The position numbers and the translations under genes were made by a program. From Candidatus Poribacteria bacterium (GTDB taxonomy: Bacteria; Poribacteria; WGA-4E; WGA-3G), in the NCBI GenBank assembly GCA_022827185.1, contig JAJDTM010000030.1, positions 115,769-179,768 on the forward strand: a stretch of 64,000 nt of DNA, written 5' to 3'. Below, piece after piece: positions 27,653 to 36,367 of the stretch. The stretch's first letter is position 1; every line of letters begins with the position of its first letter. The notes beneath the pieces were generated by a model. It did no database searches. It saw only the letters and a list, made by a program, of their open reading frames with translations, and was not told the origin of the DNA.

Positions 27653-28393
27653 CTACGAAATTCCGTCCCAATATTTCCACATATCGTCAGGGGTTTCAAA
27701 CTTAATCTCGTCAAGATCTTTTCGACGGTACCTACTGATGAGGGCAATTCTGACGTTGCGACCACAGTTTGAACCAGCGGTATGGCTCATTTGATGATGC
27801 CAGAAACAGACATCCCCGCCGTCCCCTGTGAACTCATAACTCGGTCCCAAATCAAACGGAGCGACACCACCGGGGAGACTATCCAAGTCGTGGTGTCTGA
27901 AATACTCTGCCCAAATCCGATGGCTCCCCGGCCAGACGGTAAATCCGCCCCCCTGTTTTTCAACTGTGTCAAGATAGACGGTCGCGCCGAGTGTGAACGA
28001 ACCGACAACCCCTTTTGGTACACCGTTTGTAGGGGTGTGGTAACCGTCAAGGTGTCCGCCCCCGGGTTCGCGCCATTCTCTGTCTGGATCTGGGAAATTG
28101 ATATGCGGTCCTGCGCCACCACTCGCATTCAATTTATCCTTGCCGACGAGTTCTTCCGCCATCGCGAAAACTCGGTTATTGTATGTCGTACCAGCGATAG
28201 CGTCTTCACCACCGATAGGCACCGTACGATAACCTTGACGAATCCAAGACTCCGGGTCGTTCCGATCTTCGTCAAGTGCTTCCCAGAGCCTGTCAAGTGC
28301 AGCATCGATCGCTTCTTGTTCCAGCGCGCCGCGCACAACCAGATAGCCATTTTCTTTAAAGAACGCTTTGTCTGCTTCTGTTAAATACGCCAT
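27653..28393 (-). CDS. Phytanoyl-CoA dioxygenase (PhyH) family protein
   Basis: 246 residues, using the ATG at 28393 (MAYLTEADKAFFKENGYLVV) after AAGGGAAAC. Metal motif H-x-D is seen in GGGHLDGYH, with the distal His in HQMSHTAGSN and Arg in NVRIALISRYRR. The inserted proline-rich loop GVPKGVVGSFTLGATVYLD is typical for the branch. An Fe(II)/2-oxoglutarate hydroxylase of unknown substrate. A 43-codon ORF and an enolase-superfamily gene lie upstream on the same strand. Confidence 0.87.
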   Translation of the reverse strand: MAYLTEADKAFFKENGYLVVRGALEQEAIDAALDRLWEALDEDRNDPESWIRQGYRTVPIGGEDAIAGTTYNNRVFAMAEELVGKDKLNASGGAGPHINFPDPDREWREPGGGHLDGYHTPTNGVPKGVVGSFTLGATVYLDTVEKQGGGFTVWPGSHRIWAEYFRHHDLDSLPGGVAPFDLGPSYEFTGDGGDVCFWHHQMSHTAGSNCGRNVRIALISRYRRKDLDEIKFETPDDMWKYWDGIS

Positions 28394-28456
28394 AATTTTG
28401 TTTCCCTTGCAGTTTTTGGAATCTACCACGTTTAGAGAAAATTTATCCAATCAGAA

Positions 28457-28588
28457 CTAACACTGCTTAATCAGAACCACCACTGCCACTGCACCAATAT
28501 AGAATATAAGGGATTCCACCGGGAACTCCGAAAATATCGACAAGTTGCGCCAACTAAACATCGCTTTAAAAAATGCCTTCCAGCGCAT
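28457..28588 (-). CDS. Possible 43-residue small membrane protein
   Basis: An ATG at 28588 is preceded by GGAGGTCAATTG, a strong Shine-Dalgarno at good spacing. The product starts MRWKAFFKAMFSW, has one hydrophobic segment (SLIFYIGAVAVVVLI) and ends in KQC. It lies in the otherwise empty 283-nt space between an enolase-superfamily gene and a PhyH gene on the same strand. No homologue is recognised. It could be chance, but the ribosome site and amphipathic layout argue for a real gene. Confidence 0.42.
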   Translation of the reverse strand: MRWKAFFKAMFSWRNLSIFSEFPVESLIFYIGAVAVVVLIKQC

Positions 28589-28676
28589 CAATTGACCTCC
28601 AGCTGCCGAAACCCACTCCGACTTGACCCTGTGAAAAGCGATCTGCCCGTACGACGCGGCGGTATCAATTATCGCA

Positions 28677-29801
28677 CTACACACGAACCTCGAACCCATT
28701 CTCTTCACGTGCTTTTTGGTAAGGTCCTTCCTCTATATTTAATCCGAAACCAGGACTTTGTGGTACATTTACATAACCGTTGGATACAGAATAGGCAGAA
28801 TCATCTATCCCAGGTGTCGTCGCATGATCCCACTCGGTGAACTCAAATCGCTCTACCTTCGCTGCAAGATGACAGGTGACGAAATTACCGTAGTAGCCGC
28901 CATAGTGATGTGGTGCGGTGCCAACGCCAGCTGCATCCAATTCGGGTCCCAACTCAAGCCAGCGTGAGAAGCCAGGGTGAAAAATATCGTATTGGACGAT
29001 GTCAATGAGTCCGTCTTTTGCCCAATCCACGAGGTGCGGTGATGCACCACCCTCACCATCAGCAATGCGGGTCTCTAAACCTTCGGCATTTAACCACTCT
29101 TTCAAGAGACTATAGACGCGGGCATCCTCGTGGAACGCCTCTTCCATCCAATAGACCTTTGCATCGGCAGCCCCACCCAATACCTGCTTGGTAAGGTTGA
29201 GATTATAACCGTTGTTGGCATCTATCAAAATCGTAGCATCGGGTCCAGCAGCCTCGCGCACGGCACGGATAACATCAATATCCCGCTGCGTCCCTTTATC
29301 AAGAGGCATGTGCATCGCGCCACGACCTACTTTGATCTTATAGGCGTTATGGCCGCGTGCCTTTCCCTCCAATGCCTCGGAAGCGATAAGTGCCGCGGCT
29401 TCAGCGTTGTCATCAAGGTGTAAGTCATCAATATAGAGTGAGGTATCGTAACACGGTGCGCGAAACTCGCCGTTCTGTCCCGAAAGCATCGCATACACAG
29501 GTTTTTCTGCTAACTGTCCGACCAAATCCCAGAGCGGGTATTCCAATATTCTAAATTCTTCGGTGACACCACTCTCGGCATCAAACGCATCGCTGAGCTG
29601 GAATCCGACAATAGCCTCTGCTTTCTCACGTGAAATCGACGAGAAGCCAAATCCGCTAACGCCCTCTGTCGTCGTTAGGCGAGCAATAGGGGGCCGGACA
29701 TGCAGCCCGTGTTCACCCAACCGTGAGTTGCAACCGGCTTTGCGTGGACGCTCACCTGTTAAGCGTGCCCATTCAATACGTTCAATTCTTACGTTCTCCA
29801 T
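28677..29801 (-). CDS. Mandelate racemase/muconate lactonizing (enolase superfamily) enzyme
   Basis: 374 residues, ATG at 29801 with the leader repeat AACCGCAAGG upstream. The barrel has the K-x-K base pair (AYKIKVGRG), metal ligands D in ILIDANNGYN, E in WMEEAF and the acidic third site in RIADGEG, and the second base region TAPHHYGGYYG. All key positions appear present, so an active racemase or dehydratase is likely. The substrate is not determined. It is followed by the small ORF and PhyH on the same strand. Confidence 0.88.
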   Translation of the reverse strand: MENVRIERIEWARLTGERPRKAGCNSRLGEHGLHVRPPIARLTTTEGVSGFGFSSISREKAEAIVGFQLSDAFDAESGVTEEFRILEYPLWDLVGQLAEKPVYAMLSGQNGEFRAPCYDTSLYIDDLHLDDNAEAAALIASEALEGKARGHNAYKIKVGRGAMHMPLDKGTQRDIDVIRAVREAAGPDATILIDANNGYNLNLTKQVLGGAADAKVYWMEEAFHEDARVYSLLKEWLNAEGLETRIADGEGGASPHLVDWAKDGLIDIVQYDIFHPGFSRWLELGPELDAAGVGTAPHHYGGYYGNFVTCHLAAKVERFEFTEWDHATTPGIDDSAYSVSNGYVNVPQSPGFGLNIEEGPYQKAREENGFEVRV

Positions 29802-29810
29802 CTTTTATAT

Positions 29811-29846
29811 TTCCTTGCGGTTTTTTTAACTTTCCTTGCGGTTCGG
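29811..29846 (-). promoter_or_regulatory. Leader repeat AACCGCAAGG (two tandem copies) providing the RBS
   Basis: On the minus strand, AACCGCAAGGAAAGTT is followed by AACCGCAAGGAAATAT, then about 10 nt to the ATG at 29801. The same core precedes nuoJ and nuoD. The AAGG of the repeat is the only Shine-Dalgarno available. Confidence 0.6.
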
Positions 29847-29956
29847 TTCGGTGGATTTGAAGTTTGAAAGTCTCTCTCCGTAGATACCGCTCTCCATTTC
29901 ATTACGAGCTACAGTTCTGACGGTGCAAGCGGCGCAGAAACTCGATATTTGAGAAT

Positions 29957-30466
29957 TTATAATTGTGTTTCAAGTAGCGCGAGACTCTTCGGGTCCAACT
30001 TATGGTAGTTCTCAATTTCATACCGATTACCGTCGGCATCCTTAATTAGGACGCGTCCATTCTCAAGCGTAACAATATCATATCGGGTTCGTAAACCGAA
30101 CTCTACGTCTCCTTGTGAAGTTTCAACTACCCACTGCGTAATCCCGAATTGTCCATCCAATTCGTGGATTTTGGTAATCTTTGGCATAAAGTACCGTTTC
30201 TGTAATTCCTCAACAAGTACCTCGCGGGAGCCGCGTGGCAGCTGCTTTATATCCTCAATAATACCGATCTCATTCCCCTCTTCATCCATGAGGGAAATGT
30301 ATCGGTTTGTCTCGCTGACAGGAAAAGCACAGATCGGTTCAACCTTCGTATGTGTTGTTCCATCAGGAAGCTGGACGACCAGTTCTTCAAACGCGTTCCG
30401 CTCTATTCTAACGTGATTCGCATCAAGAAACTCTAATTCATCAACAACACTAACCGCTTCCTTCAT
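29957..30466 (-). CDS. DUF1854 domain protein
   Basis: 169 residues from the ATG at 30466, preceded by AAGGAGGCACGCTG. The upstream extension to 30574 runs into the ABC gene and is not used. Diagnostic phrases include PVSETNRYISLMDEEGNEIG, ELQKRYFMPKITKIHEL and the C-terminal VLIKDADGNRYEIENY. DUF1854 genes are commonly found next to ABC exporter genes, as here (25 nt downstream of one). Molecular role unknown; a cytoplasmic partner of the exporter is a reasonable inference. Confidence 0.85.
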   Translation of the reverse strand: MKEAVSVVDELEFLDANHVRIERNAFEELVVQLPDGTTHTKVEPICAFPVSETNRYISLMDEEGNEIGIIEDIKQLPRGSREVLVEELQKRYFMPKITKIHELDGQFGITQWVVETSQGDVEFGLRTRYDIVTLENGRVLIKDADGNRYEIENYHKLDPKSLALLETQL

Positions 30467-30491
30467 CAGCGTGCCTCCTTCTAAGGTCAGA

Positions 30492-32945
30492 TTACCATGC
30501 GCGAATTTTTGACAATTCAGTCTGCTTCTCACACAGCCCGGCGTAAGTCCCTTCTCTGGCAAGCAGCTCCTCATGCGTCCCGATCTCGTCTACCTCTCCC
30601 TCTTTCAGCACAATAAGCCGGTCAGCATACTTAAGGGTTGACAGTCTGTGTGCAATGGCAAATACTGTTCTCCCTTGAACGAGTCGTTCCAAAGCCTCTT
30701 GGATTTTGGACTCCGTTTCGGTATCAACAGAAGATGTCGCTTCATCCAAGATAAGGACACGCGGGTTTTTCAAAATTGCGCGTGCGATAGAGATACGTTG
30801 GCGTTCACCACCGGAAACTCTCGCGCCTCTTTCACCTACCATTGTGTCGTAACCATCAGGGAACTTAACAATAAAATCGTGTGCATTTGCGGCTCTGGCA
30901 GCCGCAATAATCTCCTTCCGAGATGCTCCCGGTTTTGAGTAACCGATATTCTCGGCTATCGTGCCTTGGAACAAAAACGGATCCTGCAATACGACACCGA
31001 CCTGTTGCCGTAAAGCCTTCACCTGAATGTCGCGACTGTCGTGGCCATCAATCATTATCGCGCCATCGTTCGGGTCGTAGAAGCGGGTGATCAAATTGAT
31101 GAGCGTGCTTTTCCCTGCACCGCTGTGCCCAACTAATCCTATCATTTCACCGGGTTGCACCTGAAAATTAACACCGTTGAGCGCATTTTTCTCGTCATCG
31201 TATGAGAAATAGACATCCCGAAATTCGACAGCGCCGCGGATATGCCCAAGAGCTATCGCGCCCTCTTTATCAGCAACGCTCGGCGGTGTGTCCATAACTT
31301 CAAACACACGCTCGGCGGAGGTACCTGCTCGGATGAATCGCTCGTTCATCTGACAGAGTGTATACACAGGTCTAAAAAACCGCATCATATAACCTTGGAA
31401 CATCCATAGCATACCGAGCTTTATATCGCCTTGGAAAATCAGCCACCCGCCTACCAACCAGAGGATGATACGGCCCGTAAAAACGATAAACTCCATAATC
31501 GGGCGGTAAAGCGTTCCAAGTTTCGCAGCGTTCAATTCACCGCTAAATACCTGATACGTCAAATCACTAAACCGGTTTATCTCGTAGCGTTCGCGAGCGA
31601 ACGCCTTAACAACACGGACCCCTGGAATCGTGCTTGCGAGAATCGTACTAATGTTCGCATACCGTTTCCATAAAACGTGGTACACCTTGCTCATTTTTTT
31701 CCCAAAAAAGATTGTGAAGAAGATAAGACAGGGAATAGGTATCAACGTCCAGAGCGAAAGTTGCCAGTTGTACCCGAACATGATTACACAAATATAGATA
31801 ATAGTGAGAGAATCACCGACGATATCCTGTAACCCATTCGCGATAAAATCTCGGAGTCTTGATACATCGTGCGTGATCCTTGACATCAAGTTTCCCGTAT
31901 CCCGCTCGTGAAAAAAATCAATGGAGAGCGCGTTCAGATGTTCATAGGTTTCATTCTGAAGCCGCCGAGTGATATTCTGTCCCACCCATGCCATCATATA
32001 TCCGCGTACAGCCCCAGCTGCCATTGTGAATACGTTAACACCAACCATCAGGAGCACAATTCCTATCAGATGTCCGAAACTCCCACCGACGGGTATGTTG
32101 TCAAACCATTCGCCTAAAAAGTTTACAGTTCCTTGAAGGTGTCCCCAATCTGTTTCGGGAATTGGCAATCCTGTAGCAACAGCATGCCCGGCAGGGTTTA
32201 TAATCCTGTCAATCAGATCCATCATGAGTATCTCCGGGTAGAGCCCGACGAGACGGATGACCATCATGATGAGGAATGCCGGCACAACGACGTGCCAAAG
32301 CGGAACAGCGTATTTGATGAGTCGAAAGATGAGCTTTCCTTTTTGGACGCAATTGACACACACCCCCGACCAACTTGGGATAGGCTGGTCACACTTTTCA
32401 CACCGACCTTTATCCTTGCCAGAGGGCATCCCATTTGGACCAAAGCCACGCCTACCGCGTCGCCGACCATCTGCGTCTCTTTCCTTTTGCGGAATTAATT
32501 CTTCCAATTCCGAGACAGCAAGATTGAACTTCGGGGTTAACCGTTTTGAGTATCGCGATACTTCAAATGCATTATCCGCTGTACTCACCTTGAGAATGTT
32601 ATTCCCGTACATCTCAAGGATTTCGATATCTTCAACGGACGTGAGCGGTACTTCTCGTATATGATGCCCGATAGCACCATTCTGATTAAAAGTGATGAGC
32701 CGCTTATTTGTGACTAATAGCCAATCTTTGCCGTAGGTACCGTCAAAGCGCAAATCTGTTGAAACAGCAACCTTGATTTCTTCGCCTGTTTCAAGGTGTG
32801 CTTCTGCCTGTTCTTTTAGCCGTTCAGGCACCTCCTCCATTGTTGAAAGTGGTTCATGATCCCGCTTCCGAAATTTCGATTTTCCGAAAGAGGCCATCCT
32901 CCGAGATCTCCGCTCGCGACCTGAACCTGACATCGATCCGTGCAT
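30492..32945 (-). CDS. ABC exporter (fused permease-ATPase) with N-terminal PH-like domain and zinc ribbon
   Basis: 817 residues. Residues about 45-150 form a PH-like domain (WLLVTNKRLITFNQ). Residues 182-199 form a four-Cys zinc ribbon (C182, C185, C196, C199). An ABC type-1 transmembrane domain of about six spans follows. The ATPase has Walker A GHSGAGKST, signature VSGGERQRISIARA, Walker B VLILDEATSSVD and switch His in AIAHRLST. Standard exporters are about 580-600 residues, so the N-terminal 200 are an addition. It probably works as a homodimer; cargo unknown. It is co-transcribed with the DUF1854 gene. Confidence 0.92.
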   Translation of the reverse strand: MHGSMSGSGRERRSRRMASFGKSKFRKRDHEPLSTMEEVPERLKEQAEAHLETGEEIKVAVSTDLRFDGTYGKDWLLVTNKRLITFNQNGAIGHHIREVPLTSVEDIEILEMYGNNILKVSTADNAFEVSRYSKRLTPKFNLAVSELEELIPQKERDADGRRRGRRGFGPNGMPSGKDKGRCEKCDQPIPSWSGVCVNCVQKGKLIFRLIKYAVPLWHVVVPAFLIMMVIRLVGLYPEILMMDLIDRIINPAGHAVATGLPIPETDWGHLQGTVNFLGEWFDNIPVGGSFGHLIGIVLLMVGVNVFTMAAGAVRGYMMAWVGQNITRRLQNETYEHLNALSIDFFHERDTGNLMSRITHDVSRLRDFIANGLQDIVGDSLTIIYICVIMFGYNWQLSLWTLIPIPCLIFFTIFFGKKMSKVYHVLWKRYANISTILASTIPGVRVVKAFARERYEINRFSDLTYQVFSGELNAAKLGTLYRPIMEFIVFTGRIILWLVGGWLIFQGDIKLGMLWMFQGYMMRFFRPVYTLCQMNERFIRAGTSAERVFEVMDTPPSVADKEGAIALGHIRGAVEFRDVYFSYDDEKNALNGVNFQVQPGEMIGLVGHSGAGKSTLINLITRFYDPNDGAIMIDGHDSRDIQVKALRQQVGVVLQDPFLFQGTIAENIGYSKPGASRKEIIAAARAANAHDFIVKFPDGYDTMVGERGARVSGGERQRISIARAILKNPRVLILDEATSSVDTETESKIQEALERLVQGRTVFAIAHRLSTLKYADRLIVLKEGEVDEIGTHEELLAREGTYAGLCEKQTELSKIRAW

Positions 32946-33111
32946 AAATTAACCCCCACAGATTAAAGGTGTGGTTTCTAAACAGTTAACATATTTTATT
33001 TAACGAAAATGTGGGAAAAAAGTTGAATTAAAAATGCAAACGCCTATGACAAGGCATAAATAGGTGCCAAACCAAGGCGTTAGACGCTTAGAGCAGAGTT
33101 TCTCGCGTAAT

Positions 33112-33528
33112 TTATGGGTTTGGTGGAGAAGTACAGATTAAGACCTCCATCGACTCATCGCCTGTGTTTTCAATCCCGTGTTCACACCACGGCGGGAGGT
33201 GGATGAACGTTCCCGCTTCAACAGGCACCTTTTCACCCGCGAGCGTCATCACGCCTTTACCCTTTAGGATGACGTAGCATTCCTCAGTGTGATGACTTCC
33301 CGGTTCAAGAACGACGTGCGGTGGCACAAAAAACACGACAAGTCCCAAGTTTTGCGCAGGCGCGTTCGAGTTCGCCGGATGTACGACACGCACACCGATG
33401 CCATCACAACCCGGATACCTTACCGGCACTCCGTCTTGAACCGTGACAACATTCGCTTGTACCTGATGCGCCGGTTTCGGAATAGGTGGTTCGCCTTGAT
33501 ACCCTTTAAACGTAGTAATCTTCGCCAT
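33112..33528 (-). CDS. Cupin-domain protein
   Basis: 138 residues, ATG after AAGGAGATAAAA. A single cupin barrel: motif 1 PGSHHTEECYVILKGKG gives His/His/Glu metal ligands, and motif 2 GTFIHLPPWCEHGIENTG gives the last His. Small stand-alone cupins act as isomerases, dioxygenases or binding proteins. It is the last gene of a minus-strand cluster with an SDR and an antiporter, 67 nt after the SDR stop. Confidence 0.85.
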   Translation of the reverse strand: MAKITTFKGYQGEPPIPKPAHQVQANVVTVQDGVPVRYPGCDGIGVRVVHPANSNAPAQNLGLVVFFVPPHVVLEPGSHHTEECYVILKGKGVMTLAGEKVPVEAGTFIHLPPWCEHGIENTGDESMEVLICTSPPNP

Positions 33529-33595
33529 TTTTATCTCCTTGAAATAGTTGTTAGTTATCAGTTATAAGTTGTTAGTTCAAGAGGTGTAGGTGCAT

Positions 33596-34414
33596 CTACC
33601 AATCCCGTGTATAGCCTGCAGTCCATCCACCGTCCACTGCAAGCACACTACCGTTGATATAACTCGCATCCGGCGAGACAAGGAAAAGCACCGCAGCTGC
33701 GATTTCTGTTGTTTTTCCGGGTCTCCCAAGCGGAATGTGCGATAACAGACTCGCGGCATTCTCTGTATACGCACCATCATCTCCATAAAAAAGAGCCTTC
33801 GTGCCGCGCGTCAAGGTCGAACCGGGTGCGATAGCGTTCACCAAAATCCCTTCTGGTCCGAGTTCCAACGCCATTGAACGCGTCAGATTGGCAACCCCTG
33901 CCTTCGCCGCGACGTAAGCACTCTGCAGGCGCAACGGCACCAACCCTGCGATAGAACTGATATTAACAATCCGTCCCGTCGCATTTTCGGAGCCAGATCT
34001 GCTATGAGATTTAAGGATATATGGAATAACCGCACGACTCGTTGTGAAAACACCCGTGAGATCAATCTCCAAAATACGGTGCCAATCCTCTATAGTGTAT
34101 TGATGAATCGGTACCCTATCGCTCTTGGTGTTTATTCCAGCATTGTTCACCAGAATTTCTATTTTGCCAAAGTGTCCGGCAATCTGGTCTGCAACAACCT
34201 CCATCTGCGCCGCATCTGACACATCACCTTCTATAAACAGACATGTTCCACCCTGTTGCTGAATTTCTTGGGCGGTTTCCTTACCTGCCTGCACATCAAT
34301 ATCGACAATTGCCACGTATGCACCGTTCTCAATTAGTGCGTCCACGATAGCACGGCCGATGCCTTGCGCACCACCTGTAACAATCGCTACCTGTTCTCCA
34401 AGGGCAACCTTCAT
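33596..34414 (-). CDS. Short-chain dehydrogenase/reductase (SDR)
   Basis: 272 residues from the ATG at 34414 behind AAGGAGAAATGT. The upstream extension overlaps the antiporter. Cofactor motif TGGAQGIG (residues 13-20), NNAG, active-site Ser in NISSIAG, and the YVAAK catalytic Tyr/Lys. The C-terminal DGGWTAGYTRDW ending is classical SDR. Asp in AIVDID suggests NAD preference. Its start codon overlaps the antiporter stop by 4 nt (ATGA type), so the two are translationally coupled. Confidence 0.93.
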   Translation of the reverse strand: MKVALGEQVAIVTGGAQGIGRAIVDALIENGAYVAIVDIDVQAGKETAQEIQQQGGTCLFIEGDVSDAAQMEVVADQIAGHFGKIEILVNNAGINTKSDRVPIHQYTIEDWHRILEIDLTGVFTTSRAVIPYILKSHSRSGSENATGRIVNISSIAGLVPLRLQSAYVAAKAGVANLTRSMALELGPEGILVNAIAPGSTLTRGTKALFYGDDGAYTENAASLLSHIPLGRPGKTTEIAAAVLFLVSPDASYINGSVLAVDGGWTAGYTRDW

Positions 34415-36093
34415 ACATTTCTCCTTTCTTGAACTTTGCGGAAACTGGCAATACCGTAAAATATCAAGATAATTAAGGCGGTTCCACACGCAATCCCGAT
34501 CGCTGAAGAGATACCGAGCGCGGCGGGGAGATAGCCACAAAATAGCGCGATACCCGCAACAGTGAGGCTATAAGGTAGTTGCGTTCGGACATGGTGCAGC
34601 GGGTCGCAACTACTGGCGATAGAACTCAAAATTGTTGTATCCGAAAGCGGCGAGCAGTGGTCTCCAAAGATGGCACCATCAAGCACTGCACCGAGGCAGA
34701 TGATCGTCGTGAGTCCGTAATTATCACCATCAAGCGAAAACGCCACTGGAATCGCAGTCGGAATCAAGATCGCCATTGTGCCCCAACTCGTGCCGGTTGC
34801 AAAAGAGGTCACGGCCCCACAGATAAACACAAGCATCGGGAACCAGAGTGGTGATACAACATCACTGAGCATCGTAGCAAGAAAATCACCCGTCATTAGC
34901 CTATCACAACTCGCCTTGAGTCCCCATGCTAATAATAGAATGCTCAACGGCGTGAGGCTCCCTTTTATACCGTTCCAAACAACCGGAGCAATCTCTGAGA
35001 ATCGTAGTTTTGAGAGCCAGCGTGCGCAGATAATTGCGATGACAAATGCACTCGCCGCTGCACAGGCAAGCACCATCACGTTATTCGCCTCAGAAAGCGC
35101 GTTCCGCCAAGATGTTAGCGACAGAATAGACCCGGTCCCATTGCCATCTATCCAAAACCCACCCAATAGCAATCCGAAAAGGGTTAAGAGCGGTAGAACC
35201 GCCGAAAGGGGCTGGACAACGGCGTTTGGTAAACTGGTAAAAGAAGCAGCGTGCCCGAGTGCCTGTGCATCTGGAGCGGCAATGTCGCCCGTCTCTCGTG
35301 CCCGTGTTTCAGCTTGGTGCATCGCACCATAATCCCTGCCACTGAGCGCATTGACGAGAACAAAAATGATGGTCAGCACACAGTAAAACCGAAAACTAAG
35401 TGCATCGAAAAACATGGAATACCCATCAAGTCCAAGACCAAGCGTCTTTCCTATATCCTCAAAGAGTCCGACTTCATAACCGATCCAAGTGCTAACAAAC
35501 GCGAGCCCCGCAATCGGCGCGCTCGTAGAGTCCACAAGAAACGCCAACTTTTCACGGCTGACCCGATGGTGATCAGTGAGCGGACGCATCGTTGGTCCAA
35601 CAAGCATCGCATTGGAATAATCGCCAATAAAGATGACGATCCCCATCAACCCCGTGATAAATTGAGCAGACCGAGGTCCCTTCGCAAACTGAGACAGCCA
35701 AACAACCACACCACCAATGCCACCGGAGGCCACCACCACAGAGATCGTCGCCATAATCAGAAAAACAAACAGAACTACCCAGAAATTGAAGAGATCTATC
35801 CCATCATTTCCGACACTCACGGCACGGACGAACCAAACGGCTTCTGCGAAGAAACCGCTCGGCGTAGCACCTTTCTGATACCATGAGAGCACAAGCCCGA
35901 CACCGACTGCTATACCGAGACTCGGAAACAGTCGGGTTGTCACGATTGCTAACGTAACAGCAAGCAGCGGTGGGATGATGCTGTACCACAAAAGTGTTTC
36001 AGTATCACTAACCTGTCCGGCACGCCACTGGAAAATGAAGCAAAGTCCTAAAAAGATTAAAAATCCAATTACATATTTTAATTTAGAATTCAT
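34411..36093 (-). CDS. NhaC-family Na+/H+ antiporter-like transporter
   Basis: 560 residues from ATG 36093 (GAGG 6 nt upstream); a GTG 15 nt earlier is possible. About 12-14 membrane spans. The phrases FIGDYSNAMLVGPTMRP, DSTSAPIAGLAFVSTWIGYEVG, FATGTSWGTMAILIPTA and FGDHCSPLSDTTILSS are typical of the NhaC/antiporter IT-superfamily group. Role: exchange of Na+ or an organic ion. Coupling to an SDR suggests it may import the SDR's substrate rather than serve in pH control. Confidence 0.88.
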   Translation of the reverse strand: MNSKLKYVIGFLIFLGLCFIFQWRAGQVSDTETLLWYSIIPPLLAVTLAIVTTRLFPSLGIAVGVGLVLSWYQKGATPSGFFAEAVWFVRAVSVGNDGIDLFNFWVVLFVFLIMATISVVVASGGIGGVVVWLSQFAKGPRSAQFITGLMGIVIFIGDYSNAMLVGPTMRPLTDHHRVSREKLAFLVDSTSAPIAGLAFVSTWIGYEVGLFEDIGKTLGLGLDGYSMFFDALSFRFYCVLTIIFVLVNALSGRDYGAMHQAETRARETGDIAAPDAQALGHAASFTSLPNAVVQPLSAVLPLLTLFGLLLGGFWIDGNGTGSILSLTSWRNALSEANNVMVLACAAASAFVIAIICARWLSKLRFSEIAPVVWNGIKGSLTPLSILLLAWGLKASCDRLMTGDFLATMLSDVVSPLWFPMLVFICGAVTSFATGTSWGTMAILIPTAIPVAFSLDGDNYGLTTIICLGAVLDGAIFGDHCSPLSDTTILSSIASSCDPLHHVRTQLPYSLTVAGIALFCGYLPAALGISSAIGIACGTALIILIFYGIASFRKVQERRNV

Positions 36094-36234
36094 CAGCGTC
36101 CTCGGCACATCCCTTCCGGTTTATAAGACTTACCTATTGTCGCTTACGGGTATAATAGCAACTTTTGACGCAGCTTGCAAGCCAAAACTGCTATGTCACC
36201 AATTGAATGGCTCTGTACTCACAGCACTTTCGGT

Positions 36235-36263
36235 TTGACTCTTTTCAGGTGTTTTGATAGAAT
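36235..36263 (+). promoter_or_regulatory. Sigma70-type promoter for the enolase-superfamily gene
   Basis: TTGACT (36235-36240), a 17-bp spacer and TAGAAT (36258-36263), about 105 nt upstream of the ATG at 36368. Confidence 0.6.
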
Positions 36264-36367
36264 AACTTGGGGATACGAACGAACAGTAAGAACAACCTAA
36301 AGCGAAAAACGATGACTGAGGATATAAGGAGATAGGCAATCTTCCCGGGGTCTTGCCTAATTTTTTG

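Noticed and set aside
30467..30574. Upstream extension of the DUF1854 gene
   Set aside because: It overlaps the ABC gene's end; AAGGAGG is placed for the ATG at 30466.
34415..34540. Upstream extension of the SDR
   Set aside because: It overlaps the antiporter and lacks SDR features; AAGGAG precedes ATG 34414.
34579..35886. Plus-strand frames of up to 211 codons opposite the antiporter
   Set aside because: Arg/His-rich shadow frames of a membrane-protein gene.
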